Notes: generated by a model not told the origin, from the letters alone. A DNA stretch of 64,000 bases from Amphibalanus amphitrite (GCF_019059575.1 NW_024882999.1:88741-152740); one strand, 5' to 3'. Positions 1 to 12,369 are shown, numbered from the stretch's first letter. Program-made: numbers and translations.

Positions 1-350
1 TACCAACAGTGCAATGCAACTGAATAGAGCCGAATAGAGCTCCTTTCTACAGTGATGCTATTACTTATGTTACCATATTCTTTTCTCTTCAAATCGTCGA
101 GAAAATACAAAATTATATATTTCACCGGGAACAGAATCGAGAAAATGTCATAAAATGAATGTTCGTCTAACCCAAGATTCCCAGCATTGAACCAAACAAG
201 TTCTAATTTACTTCTTATTTCTAGAGACATTGGAAGCAGGAAATATCCTAAAAATCTTGCTAATGTATTGCCAAGAGCCTTTGGAGAAACTGGTACAAGT
301 AGGTACTTGCAAACTTTGGGTGTGGCCAAAATTTGGAGTGTGAAGATCTC
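1..350. other. AT-rich unassigned flank
   Basis: No convincing exon, RNA gene or repeat boundary is seen here. It is the left flank of the first TTAA MITE. The minus-strand open frame near 208-444 runs into the MITE and has no family features. Confidence 0.4.
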
Positions 351-1488
351 TTAACCCTCGCCCCGTTGGGGGGGGGGCCATTTTGGCCCCCCCCCTGTGG
401 TTTTTCCTGAATATCAAGAAAACGGCGGCGCGCAGCGCCGCCAAATTTTCAGTACCTTCCCGGGCATCAATTTGACACCTTCACACCAAATTTCAAGTCT
501 TAGGTCACCTTAGGTCAGGAGTTATTGAGGTCAAACTGAGGTCATGTTCGAGCAAAAATGAGCAAAAAACATGCAATCTTGAAACGCTCACCAAATCTAC
601 AGTTATCAAGCAATTTCAAAGTTCTTTATATGGTCTAGTAGACAAAAAGCGGCGCTACAAAACTGCTATCTCGGATTTTCAAAATTTTTGGTTTTTGACA
701 AAAAAAAATCAAAAAATTGATTTTTTTAGAAAAACTTTGAAAAAATCCAAAAATTTTCCGAATTTCGAAAAAAACCGGAATATATGTGATAGTCCCAGCG
801 CTCTTCTATATACATACCAAATTTCAGATCGATATCTCGTATTTTGGCCAAGTTATAGCGAAAAAACTGTTCAAAAATGATGACGTCAAATTTTTGAACT
901 CAATTTTTAGCATCGATTCGATACCCATTTTATGCAAAAATATTGACTTTGAAATTTGACCTAATTTGACCTGACCTTGACCTGACCTTGACCTGACCTT
1001 GACCTGACCTTGACCAAAACGTGATCTAAGCTGGCCCCAAAGGCTGCCTGACCCATATAATCGCATTTGTCATGTAAAATGGACCATAAAACATGTATTA
1101 CACGACACTTTCATATTGTGACCCCCCCGTGACCTGACCTCTGTGACCTGACCTGGTATCAGTGACCTCAAATAGCAAAATATGTGTTTGAAGAACATTT
1201 CCCCATCGATGATTTTCAATGAAATGCATTTTACTCGATTTTACAACGCATTTCTTGAAGTGCCTGTAAACGGTGAAAATTGGACCTTTGACCTGACCTG
1301 TGACGTCATCGGTTTGACCTAGGTCAATAAAATTGGGTCACAAGGTAGTTCCCCGTTGGGGCTATCCAACGCCGTTTACCGCTTGTCGCTATGTTGCGTG
1401 GTTCTCGAGATCTTAGGGGGGGGGGCCAAAATGGCCCCCCCCCCAACCGGGCGCGTTGCTCGGCAGAGCCCAACGGGGCGCGGGTTAA
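351..1488. mobile_element. piggyBac-like MITE (TTAA-flanked)
   Basis: The element is bounded by TTAA at 351-354 and 1485-1488. Its ends are inverted: TTAACCCTCGCCCCGTTGGG on the left against the complement of a right end reading CAACGGGGCGCGGGTTAA. Just inside each end is a G-run/C-run hairpin. The body has no transposase frame but carries TGACCTGACCT repeats. A TTAA target and termini starting CCC are typical of piggyBac. The family assignment is inferred from ends only. Related copies occur at 11175, 15080, 18556, 26749, 29300, 42085, 59626, 61192 and 63309. Confidence 0.7.
968..1015. repeat. 11-bp tandem repeat of TGACCTGACCT
   Basis: TGACCTGACCT is repeated head to tail about four times inside the MITE, so AGGTCA half-sites (minus strand) alternate at 5- and 6-bp steps. 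Looser versions of the same motif occur in the related MITEs at 15.2, 26.9, 30.8 and 60.3 kb. Confidence 0.85.
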
Positions 1489-1732
1489 ATGATAAATAGG
1501 CATTTTTGAGGTGAGTGTACTGGGGTGTCATAAATTTCACAATGTGAAAGAATAAGAAGTGCTTAAAACCATGATGATGATGATGAGGCGGTATAGGACG
1601 CGTAGCAGATTTGGTCCAAGCGTCCAACTTCAGTGGCTTCTTCTCAGTCGGTGTTCTCTTCAGCGGTTGCAAAAAGGTACTAAGCAGGGTCACGGAAAGG
1701 TTTGGTTATAGCAGTGGAAAGGAACGCAGGGG

Positions 1733-2026
1733 TAGTGTCCCAAAAATTGTTGATTTGGGTGGGAAACGACATTTAAATGAAAATCATTTTCCACTCTCAC
1801 GTCCAATTTATAGGTGACCAATTTTCCACTCCCAATTCCACGAAGGAAGAGTAGGCTGCGTGGATGGTTGTTTTGCATTCTCTTTCTGCCACAATAGTAG
1901 ATAAATTAACGTTTTCATCCTTTCCCACTCTTTGGGCTTCTTCTGACCAACAATTTTTCACCCAACCTTTTTGGTCAGCAATTTTCTCCTCTAGCACCCA
2001 AGCAAAAATATAATTTTGGGACACTG
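1733..2026. mobile_element. hAT-like MITE with AGTGTCCCAAAA ends
   Basis: The termini are inverted: TAGTGTCCCAAAAATT at the left and AATTTTGGGACACTG at the right. GCAGGGG is directly repeated outside both ends (1726-1732 and from 2027), which I read as a 7-8 bp target duplication. The same family appears complete at 55446-55775 with a clean 8-bp duplication. That supports a hAT-type non-autonomous element. No coding capacity is seen. Confidence 0.7.
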
Positions 2027-2453
2027 GCAGGGGGAAGGATGAATGTGCTTAAAACCAGTATTTGGGGAAATCGCCAATTCTTTAAAGGAACTGGGACATC
2101 ATAAAAAGAGCAACTTCAAGTCAGATTTGCTAGAAACCAGTATAAATTGGGCCATGTTATGAGGATATTAACACTTACCCTGAAACTTCCTTTGACCAGG
2201 CCGTTTTCCAGGCATACTTCTGCCTTTCCCATTGCCAAGGCAGCACAAATGGGGTTGTTTTGGCGGCTTACTGCTGATAAATATTCTTTCATTGTGAAGA
2301 AACTCCTCTGGAAAATAAATTAAGGGGTCTGTTGATCACCACACTCCAACAAACAGTATCCAACATCTCAAGCTTATGAGCTAATGAAGGATCAAAGAAA
2401 TTAGAAAAAAACATCAACCTTGTGACTTATTCAAGTGAAGGAGGTCCAGGGCC

Positions 2454-2743
2454 GTTTCACCGGTGATAGCAACACGCTACTATCTAATTGCTCGAGCTGA
2501 CGTAATGTATGATGTCACACTAATGACGTTTCGTGTAATCCGTGAGCTTTTCATAGCTGCATTTGGAACAGAGTTGCTGTCTTGTTGATTGCGTTTGTTA
2601 CATTTGTTTGATCGCACAGCTGTGAAGATGTTAGCAGCACTATTTGATGACATCACACAGATTGACAATGTCATGGTTTGTTGTTTCCATGGAAACTCAA
2701 TTTGACACATGTAATAGCAGCGTGCTGCTATCACCGGTGAAAC
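2454..2743. mobile_element. Short inverted-repeat element, 290 bp
   Basis: The ends form an imperfect inverted repeat of about 30 bp starting GTTTCACCGGTGATAGCA. AGGGCC is directly repeated immediately outside both ends (2448-2453 and 2744-2749). The superfamily is not assignable from a 6-bp duplication. No protein is encoded. Confidence 0.65.
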
Positions 2744-4812
2744 AGGGCCTTGAAGGCTTCCCAATCTTCATCGATCAACTTCATTCAAATCGAATAACAT
2801 TAAAACCCATTTATAATATATTAAATGAAGCCCATTTTACCCTTACCAGGGCATGGCCTTTTCCATCATGCGGCTGGCTGAGGGCGGATTGCTATACCTA
2901 ACCCCTTGGCATTTCCAAAATACCAAGGGGTCATAGACGTAACAAAAAACAAATGAAATATGCAAGTCAGGAAATGAAAGAAAGAAATTATGCTATGAAG
3001 ATCAGATTATAATGCAGAACCCCACAAATTACTTGCATTGGTGAGAAAACACTACTAGGAAAATTTTAGCATCGTTTCATGACATGTAGCGCAGACACTT
3101 CAAAGTTTGTCTGTATCAAAGGTGTCTGGTGTTCTAGTCTCCAATGGCGGAGCGTAGTTGCAGGCGGTGCCTGACACCAGGTGACGTGGGAAACTCCTCT
3201 GTTCAATGTTTGAGCTAATAGACGGATTTTTAAGGTGTGGAACAGCGTATTTATTATGCCTTCTTTATCTGAGTTTTTGCCTCTATCCCCTAACCCGGAA
3301 ACTAATCTTAAAACTGGGTTGTGAACCATAATGAATCTTTGCTATACCTGTTAATCTATGACAAACCAGATGCCATACTGTGAAAAGAACATTTAAAACG
3401 CAATGCACAATGCCTAGCATTTTTTTGTGATGCTGTAGCTCAATAATTTCAGTAGTTATGGGCCTGTATTTCTGATAAGAACATAACAACTAAGAAAATA
3501 AGGAGATTGGATAAAGAAGACATAGCGAAAATGTGTTGTTCATCACCACGAAATACAGTCAATAATCTTGAATAGTGCAGGGCTGGGATTGGGCTCAAAA
3601 TATTCTCCCTCCCCTTGGAAGTGAGGTTATGGAAATAATATAGTAAGGTGCAGGTTATCTGACTTGGAGCAACCATTGCTTTCATGTGTTGATCGTCAAG
3701 CAATGATCAGGACATTTCTCATTTTCCCAGATTGAAGCATGCGGTATTAACAGCTTGAAATTCGAGTGTAAACATTGGCAGCATTTTCCTTCTGTAGCAC
3801 TCATAAGCAGAGCTCTGTTCGTACCCCGTTTATTTATCAGCAGGCTGCGACCATGCTGCTGCTTCTTGGCTCCTCATTGGTTGAATTCAAGAATTCACAC
3901 CCCCTATCCCTGAGAGCCTAGCCTGTATCCCGACACAAGAGCTCGATGAGAGCGGGATCCCCAGGCCAAGTGGCCTTTATAAACCCGATCACCACAAAGG
4001 TAAGGTAAAGTAAGGTAAGTGGTCTATTCATTAGACCAATGGGAGGCCAAGCCGCGCCAGCAATAACTTCCTGATATGGGGAAAACCGACAGCACGCTGA
4101 TATAAAAACAGCGACCGAACAGGGCCCAGGTAAGGGTTTCGGGGTGACACTCGTTCATCAACGGCATCTATGGGTGAACAGCTGAAGCAGCCACAATAAG
4201 TGACTGGATTTATTATCCGAGGACTTATAAAGCGGATTCCACTGTAGTGTTTTCTCACCAATACGCATAGGTATCTTGCGGGGTTCTGCATTATAATCTG
4301 AAAACTCGTTTTTTTACTCACCCTAAAAAATACAACAGGTATTCAGAGCACTAGCCACAGCCACTTTGTTGACTTACCCATGACAAATCCGATAGCAAAG
4401 TATCCACTATCAAGAAACAACCTGAACAGAAATGGACGCCGACCAAGGACGCCGACGAAACGCCAACGATTTGAATAGTCAAAGTGAAGTGCTGAATTAA
4501 ATTATATAATTCACAAACGCATCAACAAATTTTTTGATAAAATGATACCTCAACCATAAAATTTGGAGAACGAAAAACAATTCAATACATTCATAATCTG
4601 TATCGCTTTTAAATTCATACACAAATTATTAACTAATATTCATAATATTAATAAAATATCAATCACACAATCATCACTAATCGGTCAATCTTCCGGTTCC
4701 CGGCTGTCCCTATGCTAAATGCCACCCGCGACGTTTACTACAATATGGTGCTAAACACGGCCGTGTTTACTACGAATGAGTGGTAAAAATCCCTTTCCCT
4801 GTTACTACAGAT
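2744..4812. other. Unassigned intergenic stretch
   Basis: About 2 kb with short open frames only and no protein family I recognise. There is a short inverted repeat around 2905-2932 (CCCCTTGG / CCAAGGGG). No promoter, RNA gene or transposon boundary could be supported. Confidence 0.3.
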
Positions 4813-7800
4813 CAGTTGGTGACATACCAGGGAAATAAGCTAAAATTAGAGCGCTCTTTTTATTGCTCCTGCCCCATGTTGAAGAGATACCCCTAAAAGC
4901 GTGATCTTTTATCGGCCCTTACGCGGCAGGGCAGTAATTCTCAGACCGGTGGATGGTATCAATAGAAAGAGAATGCGTCAAAGATTAACATGAATTAATT
5001 AAAATAACATTAAAATGTCAATTAAGCGTGGAAATTAGTCCCAAACATAAGCTGATTATTGCTCCTACCTCGGCGACGGCGCTCCCCGCAGTCGGCGGAG
5101 AAGCTAAAATAAAAGCCACCATCCTCCTCCGTAAGTCAATTTTAGAGCGGCCGAGTGGGCCGATGCGGGGCCACCAAACTGAGGTGAGACGTGGCTAGTA
5201 ATTGCAAACCGCCATAGAAATCAATATCTTAAGACGTACAATATGGGATGATTACTCTGAAGCTGGAGTGAAAGCATGAGTAGATTGCAAGAAACGAAAT
5301 GCATAGATTGGTTGAATTATGTACAATAGGCACAGCTCAGATGAAGCCATTTCTATGATGTTGACATATGACATAACCCTTCCTCTCTTCACCTATGACC
5401 TAAGTGCATTGGCAGTTACCGGCATAGTTTTTGAGCACGAGTGTAATTCGCCATCGGACCGCAATACATGTTGCTAGGCTGCTGCAATTACAACGAACAT
5501 ACGAATACTGCCTTCATTTGTAGACGTTTGTTTTTTAGGCGGTCTTTGACGTGCAAGGGGGCATACCTGTCGACAACTTGAGTTTCTCCGAATTTCAAAA
5601 ACTCCCAGAATTTCAATTCCTTATGCACTGTTGTAGGTACAGCTATGTTCACAAGTTTTCGTTTCCCCCTGTTCTAAAAAGGATGATATTTGTCGATTTC
5701 GTGCGTCGCTGATAGGAGGGTGCGTTTAATAATTAGGCCCAACGCTTTCTGCATCCGCGAGTACCTTCAAAAGGGAACAACAGTTTCCATTTATTACACT
5801 ATGGGACATGTGACAAAATGACCACTGGAACACGCATGAAACGGAGCTCATATTCCTAAAAATGTCTACAATCACTTCTTTTCTGACACTATTAGCAAAT
5901 ACCATCTCAAGTTAGGTGGTTGACAGACAGTCAATGGAGATCTGGGGAGACTGAGTGATGCCAATTCACCACTTAACTGATAATGAGGGCCGAGGGAAGA
6001 GAAACATGCAACATGCACAACTGACAACTTGACAAGTGACAAAACACTACCACTATTGCGCAGTGCACAACAAATTACAGCAGCCAGCCCAAAAATGCTT
6101 TTGGTGGCTAATTGCAAAACAAGTCACTAATAAATGTCTTAGTTGCAGCTGAACACTGCACAATAATCACACTGTTCACACATTGAGTGAGATGCCACAG
6201 GTGGTTTGAATCACACTTTGGTTCAACTGCAAATCTGAAGTGTTGTCATGAGATTCATGCCTCCATGATCACAGCACTTTGGTTGTGATTGGCATAACAC
6301 TTGTAGTCTGCAGAGTTCCACATGAACTGCAGACACCTCATCTGGTGGTCTTCATGTTGCTCAACTTCTTCAGGAGGCAAATGTCGACCACCCAGCGGAA
6401 GCATGGTCCTGCAGAAAAGAAAGGTAATGCATAAGGTACAAACATTATCTGCTGAAACAGCTCCTTCTGTTGGCTGTTATTAGACTTTTAACATAGGTAA
6501 CATAACAACATGTATTCCATGTATATTACATTTGTTGAAGTAAAATACTGCCGGCTATTTCAAAACCAGAAAATGAAATTATATTGTGGCATAATTCACC
6601 TGCTCAGCTATCAGTATCAAATAATAATTAATTAAATATTTGGCATATTCTATATAACACATTCATAGAATATTCTACTTCACGTCACAAGGACTCACAA
6701 TCTTTCTGTTGGCTGTTTGATTGACGCATTAACTAAGTTTGTCTTAGGTTTTATTATTGCAAAAAATTCATATTGCATTATTGTATCAAAATACTGCCAG
6801 CAATAACAAAACAAGAACATGAAATGCCAATGAGCAAGCCGCCTTTCCATAAAATGGATTACTTTGAAAGGAATTTTAGTTTCTTTTAAGGAAAAGGAGA
6901 AATGATTATCAGGTAATTATCAGAAAACCACTCAACCAGCAAGTGGCTGGGTGGTTTCACAGCAAACATCAAGTCAAAACATATACTAACATCTATCTAA
7001 CAATTGAGCCATTTGACTACTACAAGGATATGTGAGCAAAATAAGAATCCAATTATCCAATGTTGACTTCCTTGCAAAGTTTATGCCTTATTTTATGAAA
7101 ATGTGTCACTAGAATATGATACTTTTCATCGAATATTATTTAATTTACGATTTATTTCGATCGGAATGCACATGGAGTCCCGCGCCATTTTCGTCGACGA
7201 TGAATATGATCGTGTTTCATGAAGAGATAAGGGGTTTCAATGGTCTTTCAAAGCAATAATTTGATGCAAAAATTTGTAGGAAATAATATGAAGCTGGTTC
7301 AAATGGCCATCAACCATTTAAAACACCGAAAATACTCACAACTCCGTCCCGACGACCACGCAGCACCGCGCACGCCACACTACTGGCACAATGCCAAAAC
7401 TGCTGTCACAGCGGAAATGTTTTTTTTCTCGATTGCAATTGTGGAATTATTTATTAAACAGAAGATGATCTTTCCGAAAAACCGACTGATTTCATACACA
7501 GATGCATGGAAAATAAAAAAATCCCGGTAAGTTTATTTGTATTGTTTTGTCGATTTTGACATGCTCCTAGTTTGCAGCCATATTTCGATTTGTTCTACAG
7601 GGAGTTCAGAATTATTTCAGGACCAATCTTTTCCTCATTCATTTTCCCGTCGATCATGAAATTTTTAGAGCGGAACAATTGGTTTCCAGGCGGTCCGAGC
7701 GGTTTTCGTGAGAAGGGTGCAAAAATCGGCGTCATTTTTAGAGCCTCGACACCAGCTCAACACAGGACCCTATGGGAGACGGTGAAGTAGCGGGAGCAAC

Positions 7801-7849
7801 AAATAGAGCGCTCTAATTTTAGCTTATTTCCCTGGTGTGTCACCGACTG
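4813..7849. mobile_element. 3.0 kb DNA transposon with ~45-70 bp TIRs
   Basis: The left end begins CAGTTGGTGACATACCAGGG and continues through AAATAAGCTAAAATTAGAGCGCTC. The right end is the near-perfect inverse (CCCTGGTGTGTCACCGACTG), preceded by TAGAGCGCTCTAATTTTAG. AGAT flanks both sides (4809-4812, 7850-7853) as a possible 4-bp target duplication. The interior has no long transposase frame, only one plausible minus-strand exon at 6255-6408, so the element is decayed or non-autonomous. I cannot name the superfamily. Confidence 0.7.
6255..6408 (-). CDS. Possible terminal exon, unknown protein
   Basis: On the minus strand a good acceptor (pyrimidine tract then CTGCAG) precedes an open exon with an early ATG. 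The exon encodes about 49 residues starting MLPLGGRHLPPEEVEQHEDH and ending in a TGA at 6257-6255. The composition looks protein-like: charged, with Cys, His and Trp. I do not recognise the family. It lies inside the inverted-repeat transposon, so it could be the tail of a transposase or a captured host exon. Upstream exons were not identified. Confidence 0.3.
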
Positions 7850-8354
7850 AGATGGGTAGTAAAAACCTTCGAGGATGTGTTGGAAAAATCATATGACTGA
7901 TGCTCTATCCATGCAAGAATAATTAAAGGATTGTGGTGTGCACAAAAAAAAACATGGGAACTGAATTAAATCTAAAACAGGCATGCCAAGCAAATCTACC
8001 TTTGGTGCCGCCTATTCTTCATCAGCGTCAACAGTGCAACATGTCTAAGGCTAACGTAGCCAAATTACAATAGATAAGCATATTTCAGCACTTGTTCCAC
8101 AGTCTACACATTCCAAAGAATGCCGTGAACAAAAAAGATTAGCACTTTTCGGTCGAAAAATACCACAAAATCAGTCTCAAATACCCCCCCCCCCCCCCTC
8201 CCGTAGTGTTTACACAGCGCCGCAGATTCCCGCCCTCACAAACATGGCGGCCAGTCGCACGCACTAAAACACTGCCAATGTCCCATCTAGTCTTTTATAT
8301 CTATGCGTATCTTGGTCCTATTCGCTTCTAAGCCTGTTTCCCAGCGGATTTTGT
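7850..8354. other. Unassigned stretch with poly-C tract
   Basis: A C homopolymer near 8185 is followed by CpG-containing sequence and a very short ATG frame (MAASRTH, stop). No gene could be supported. Confidence 0.3.
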
Positions 8355-8573
8355 TCGGACCGCCGATTCGTATTAGCAGGTGGATACATGAGTCGGTAGT
8401 ACGCTCCTGATTCGCATTAGCGGTGAATCCGATCGTGATACGTATTTGCTTTGCTCATGTAACCGCGGATCGGATCGCCGATTCGTACTAGCAGGTGGCT
8501 ACATGAGTCGGTAATGCGTTCCTAATTCGAATTAGCGGCTAAATACGTATTTACTGTGCTCATGTAACCCCGA
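8355..8573. repeat. Tandem pair of ~110-bp repeats
   Basis: Two adjacent copies share the block running from GCCGATTCGTA and AGCAGGTGG, through CATGAGTCGGTA, to GCTCATGTAACC. The same end motif GCTCATGTAACCCC bounds the small insertion at 9323-9427, suggesting a common mobile family. Confidence 0.65.
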
Positions 8574-8579
8574 TATATA

Positions 8580-8745
8580 ACTCAGGAACTACTGGACCGT
8601 CGGAACGAACGAAACACCATTCGAATCAAGGGGTACGATCTTATCAGCCGTTTCGAAGCTCGTGACCCCAGGTGACCTCGGTGACCTCAACAGGTCTACT
8701 CGGCATTGACGCCTAATGCAGCCATTCTATAACTCAGGAACTACC
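8580..8745 (+). repeat. Diverged single copy of the 153-bp repeat
   Basis: The sequence matches the 10.0-10.8 kb array unit (AACTCAGGAACTACTGG, CCAGGTGACCTCGGTGACC, ATGCAGCCATTCTATAACTC) with many differences. It marks the left edge of the array into which element copy A was inserted. Confidence 0.6.
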
Positions 8746-9040
8746 CAGTAAACATGCCGACGTCGGCCCAACGTCGGTTCAACCTCGGCCCGACATCGGC
8801 TGGACGTCGGATATGCCCGCATGTTCCGATGTCCAGCCGAAGTCCAGCCGACGTCGAGCCGACGTCGGGCCGAGATCGTTTGGTGAGGTTGACGAGATCG
8901 TTTGTCGTTGGACCGACGGGGCCGACGTCGGCATGTTTATTGGGACAACGCGCCAAAAATATCAACCGGCGGCGGGATTCGAGCCCCCCAGTCGCCGACG
9001 TCGGCATGTTTACTGGGACAACACGCCAAAATCATCGGCC

Positions 9041-9112
9041 GGGGATGGGATTTGAACCCCGTGTCATTCGAACGCGAGGTTAGTGCGCTAACCACTACAC
9101 CACGCAGCCAGC
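9041..9112 (-). repeat. tRNA-derived SINE-like module
   Basis: Read on the minus strand, the sequence contains a good RNA polymerase III A box (TGGTGTAGTGGTTAGCGC, 9103-9086). About 45 bp on is a perfect B box (GGTTCAAATCC, 9058-9048). The D-arm and T-arm look like a tRNA, but the expected 7-bp acceptor stem does not pair, so this is not an intact tRNA gene. A second copy is at 10986-11055 with B box GGCTCGAATCC. Confidence 0.65.
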
Positions 9113-9322
9113 TAACGAAGTTGGTTTGTTTTGTTGGGTTATGCCCTTTCGGTCTGACAAGACCATTTCAGAGCCGGAAGGATCATAGGATGGAGACATT
9201 GATCTTCTTGGCGAGCACCCTGGGTCCAGTTCATATAGAGTCCCTGGTCCCATTGCTGTTACGTGACACTTATTGGAAAGGGCGACCCCACAATGGATTC
9301 ATATAGCCACTCATATAGGTAC

Positions 9323-9427
9323 CGGGGTTACATGAGCAAGTAAATGCGTATCAGGAACGGATTTTCCTATTCGCTCACCATTGTAGTCCGTTTGTAATGC
9401 GTATTAACTCTGCTCATGTAACCCCGA
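9323..9427. mobile_element. ~105-bp palindromic-end insertion
   Basis: Copy B of the parent element lacks this piece (its sequence is continuous near 13313). In copy A the piece starts CGGGGTTACATGAGCA and ends TGCTCATGTAACCCCG. That is a filled versus empty site comparison for a very small inverted-repeat element. Confidence 0.55.
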
Positions 9428-10027
9428 GCTTACACACCTGCACCAACGTTTCCCAAAGTGTCCCTTTGATAAGTGGCACTTTGGCAAAGTGACACTTGCC
9501 GACTGGCCTTTTATATGAACTGGGCCCGGCCCTGGTGAGTTGCCGGGGCTGAGCCTGACCAAAGGATAGGCCGAGCAGCCCCCAAGCACTCACCGCACCC
9601 GGCTACGGGCGAGCTCGGCTTACGGGCAATCCCAACCAAATGGGATAAAGTTTCCCGTCCAGTCCGGAGCAGGGGGTTGCGGCGTGGAGGAAGATTTGAG
9701 TTTCCTGGGGATATTTTGAATACAGAAGCTCTTTATGAAACATGAAACATGTATTTTATATTATTTTAACGGTCAAAACAGCGGCCGATGTCGGTCCGAC
9801 GTCGCCCCGACGTCGGCCCGACGTCGACTGGACCTCAGCAATTGATCTCGGTCCGACGTCGGCTGGACCTCGGCTGGACGTCGGAACATGCGGGCATATC
9901 CGACATCCAGCCGACGTCGTGCCGAGGTTGGACCAACGTCGGGCCGACGTCGGCATGCCGATGCCGAGTTGCCGACGTCACCCCGACGTCGGCCGACGTC
10001 GGGCCGACGTCGGCATGTTTACTGGGT

Positions 10028-10761
10028 ACTGAGCCGATCGCGACGAAAACACCACCAGTCGAATCAGCGTTTGCGATTTCACCAGCCGTTTTGAATATGG
10101 TGACCTCAGGTGACCTCGGTGACCTCAAAAGGTCAACTTTACGTTTTCGCCTATTGCAGCCATTCTATAACTCAGGAACTACTGGGCCGATCGCGACGAA
10201 AACACCACTAGTGGAATCAGCGTATGCGATTTCATCAGCCGTTTCGAATATGGTGACCTCAGGTGACCTCGGTGACCTTGGGAGGTCACATGACCGTTGT
10301 GGCCTATGGCAGCCATTCTATAACTTAGGAACTACTGGGCTGATCGCGACGAAAACACCACCAGTCGAATCACCGTATGCGATTTCATCATCCGTTTCGA
10401 ATATGGTGACCTCAGGTGACCTCGGTGACCTTGGGAGGTCACATGACTGTTGTGGCCTATGGCAGCCATTCTATAACTCAGGAACTACTGGGCCGATCGC
10501 GACGAAAACACCACCAGTCGAATCAGCGTATGCGATTTCCTCAGCCGTCTCGAATATGGTGACCTCAGGTGACCTCGGTGACCTTGGGAGGTAACATGAC
10601 CGTTGTGGCCTATGGCAGCCATTCTATAACTCAGGAACTACTGGGCCGATCGCGACAAAAACACCACCAGTCGATTCAGCGTATGCGATTTCATCCGCCT
10701 TTTCGAATATGGTGACCTCAGGTGACCTCGGTGACCTTGGGAGGTCACATGACCGTTGTGG
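10028..10761 (+). repeat. 153-bp tandem repeat array, forward
   Basis: Five units are present. The landmark TGACCTCAGGTGACCTCGG begins at 10101, 10254, 10407, 10560 and 10713, a constant 153-bp step. Because 153 is divisible by three, long open frames run through the array (for example 9788-10594), but these are by-products. Each unit holds three clustered AGGTCA-type half-sites. Confidence 0.9.
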
Positions 10762-10985
10762 CCCAGTAAACATGCCGACGTCGGCCCAACGTCGGTTCAA
10801 CCTCGGCCCGACATCGGCTGGACGTCGGATATGCCCGCATGTTCCGACGTCCAGCCGAAGTCCAGCCGACGTCGAGCCGACGTCGGACCGAGGTCGTTTG
10901 CCGAGGTTGACGAGATCGTTTGTCGTTGGACCGACGGGGCCGACGTCGGCATGTTTATTGGGACAACGCGCCAAAAATATCAACC

Positions 10986-11055
10986 GGCGGCGGGATTCGA
11001 GCCCCATGTCATTTGAACGCGAGGTTAGTGCGCTAACCACTACACCACGCAGCCA
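10986..11055 (-). repeat. tRNA-derived SINE-like module, second copy
   Basis: A-box-like sequence at 11047-11030 and B-box-like GGCTCGAATCC at 11003-10993 on the minus strand, in the same place within copy B as in copy A. No intact tRNA fold. Confidence 0.6.
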
Positions 11056-11174
11056 GTTAGCGAATTTAGTTTGTTTTGTTGGGTTATGCCCTTTCGGTCT
11101 GACAAGACCATTTCAGAGCCGGAAGGATGATAGGATGGAGACATTGGTCTTCTTGGCGAGCACCCTGGGTCCAA

Positions 11175-12369
11175 TTAACCCGCGCCCTGCTGGGGGGGGG
11201 TGTTTGAACACCCCCCCTTGTGGTTTTTCGCGAATATCTCAAAAACGGCGGCGCGGAGCGCCGCCGTTTTTGGTACACCTTATCATACATCAATTCTACA
11301 CATGTTGTGAAAATTTCAGACCAAGGTCATTCAAGGTCAGGTCACCAGGTCACTTGAAGTGACCTCACCTCATAAAAAGTTTCAATGTCTGTCATAGCTA
11401 CACCGAGTGACCGATCGCTTTGAAACTTTCAGCGATTGCTAAGAGCAATAGCATGTACAAAATGTATATCTCAGAATTTTGATATCGATGACCTAAGGTC
11501 AGGTCAATTTTGCGACCTCCCCATTATAAGTCAATGGGAGAAAATTGAAATGCGCCTCTTTTGGACAAAAGACATTATAAACACTCCCTAACACCAAATT
11601 ACAAGTGTTTTAGACACACTGAATATGAAAATGGTGTCCGTGACCCTTGTTTGTGCCCTGAGGTCATCTTAGGTCACGAATGGTATCTAACAGTTTTTCG
11701 CAAATAACTTTTGATAGAGGCATGCTAGAGCGATGAAAACGCCTTATATGTGTTCAGCTCGACGATACGGATCGACTGATATGCAACATGACCCTTTCCG
11801 GTCAGGTCATGACCTTGACCTGAGGTCAAATTTTCAAGTTGACCTTTCAAGGTCAAGTTATAGTTCATTCGATGCGTCTTGACGAGAGGAACACGATGCC
11901 GGTAAAAGTAAGCTCGTACAATGCTTGGGTCAAAAGTTATTGCAGAAAAACTGTTTCCGAAAAAATCGGCCATTTTTGCAGTTTTTGCCCCCTGCAGGCA
12001 AAACCGTTGACGTTAGGTCAAGTCTGAGAGAATTATTCAGAAAGGGCGTTAATAGGGCTATCGAATGCGCTTTTCCGCGGCGCTGTAGCTCTATTGGTTC
12101 CCGAGTTATGCGTTAGCTTCTTGGAAGTTTTCGACATTCGACCTGGAAATCGGCGAAATTTTGCCTTCAATGACCTCTGGTGACCTGACCTTTGACCTGA
12201 CCAAAAAATTGACCGAAGTGATTTCGTCATTATTTTTTACGCTCTTTCGAACGCCGCCTTCCGCGTATCGCTACGTGGCCCAGGAGCCGAGTTACAAGGG
12301 GGGGTGTTCAAACACCCCCCCCCCCAGCAGGGCGTGGAAATCCAGGACCCCCAGCCGGGCGCGGGTTAA
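11175..12369. mobile_element. piggyBac-like MITE (TTAA-flanked)
   Basis: The left end is TTAACCCGCGCCCTGCTGGG and the right end is GCCGGGCGCGGGTTAA, with inner C/G-run hairpins. The body is rich in AGGTCA half-sites. It has no coding capacity. Its right TTAA (12366-12369) is also the left TTAA of the next element. Confidence 0.7.

Larger units (their letters stand above)
8746..10027. mobile_element. ACGTCGG-TIR element, copy A
   Basis: The ends are long inverted repeats built from degenerate tandem ACGTCGG/CCGACGT units. The outer left end reads CCAGTAAACATGCCGACGTC and the right end is its inverse, CATGTTTACTGG. Between them lie a tRNA-like module, a spacer and a small palindromic insertion. 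No transposase is visible. The element sits within 153-bp repeat sequence (GGAACTAC on the left, ACTGAGCCGATCGCGACG on the right). Superfamily unknown. Copy B at 10762-13918 shares both end blocks and the middle. Confidence 0.65.

Noticed and set aside
6255-6408. Assigning the minus-strand exon to a named transposase
   Set aside because: The residues are protein-like but contain no motif that I could match to a family, so only an unknown exon is called.
9041-9112. A functional tRNA gene
   Set aside because: A and B boxes are good, but the acceptor stem does not pair. The module recurs inside a repeat, so it is a tRNA-derived repeat.
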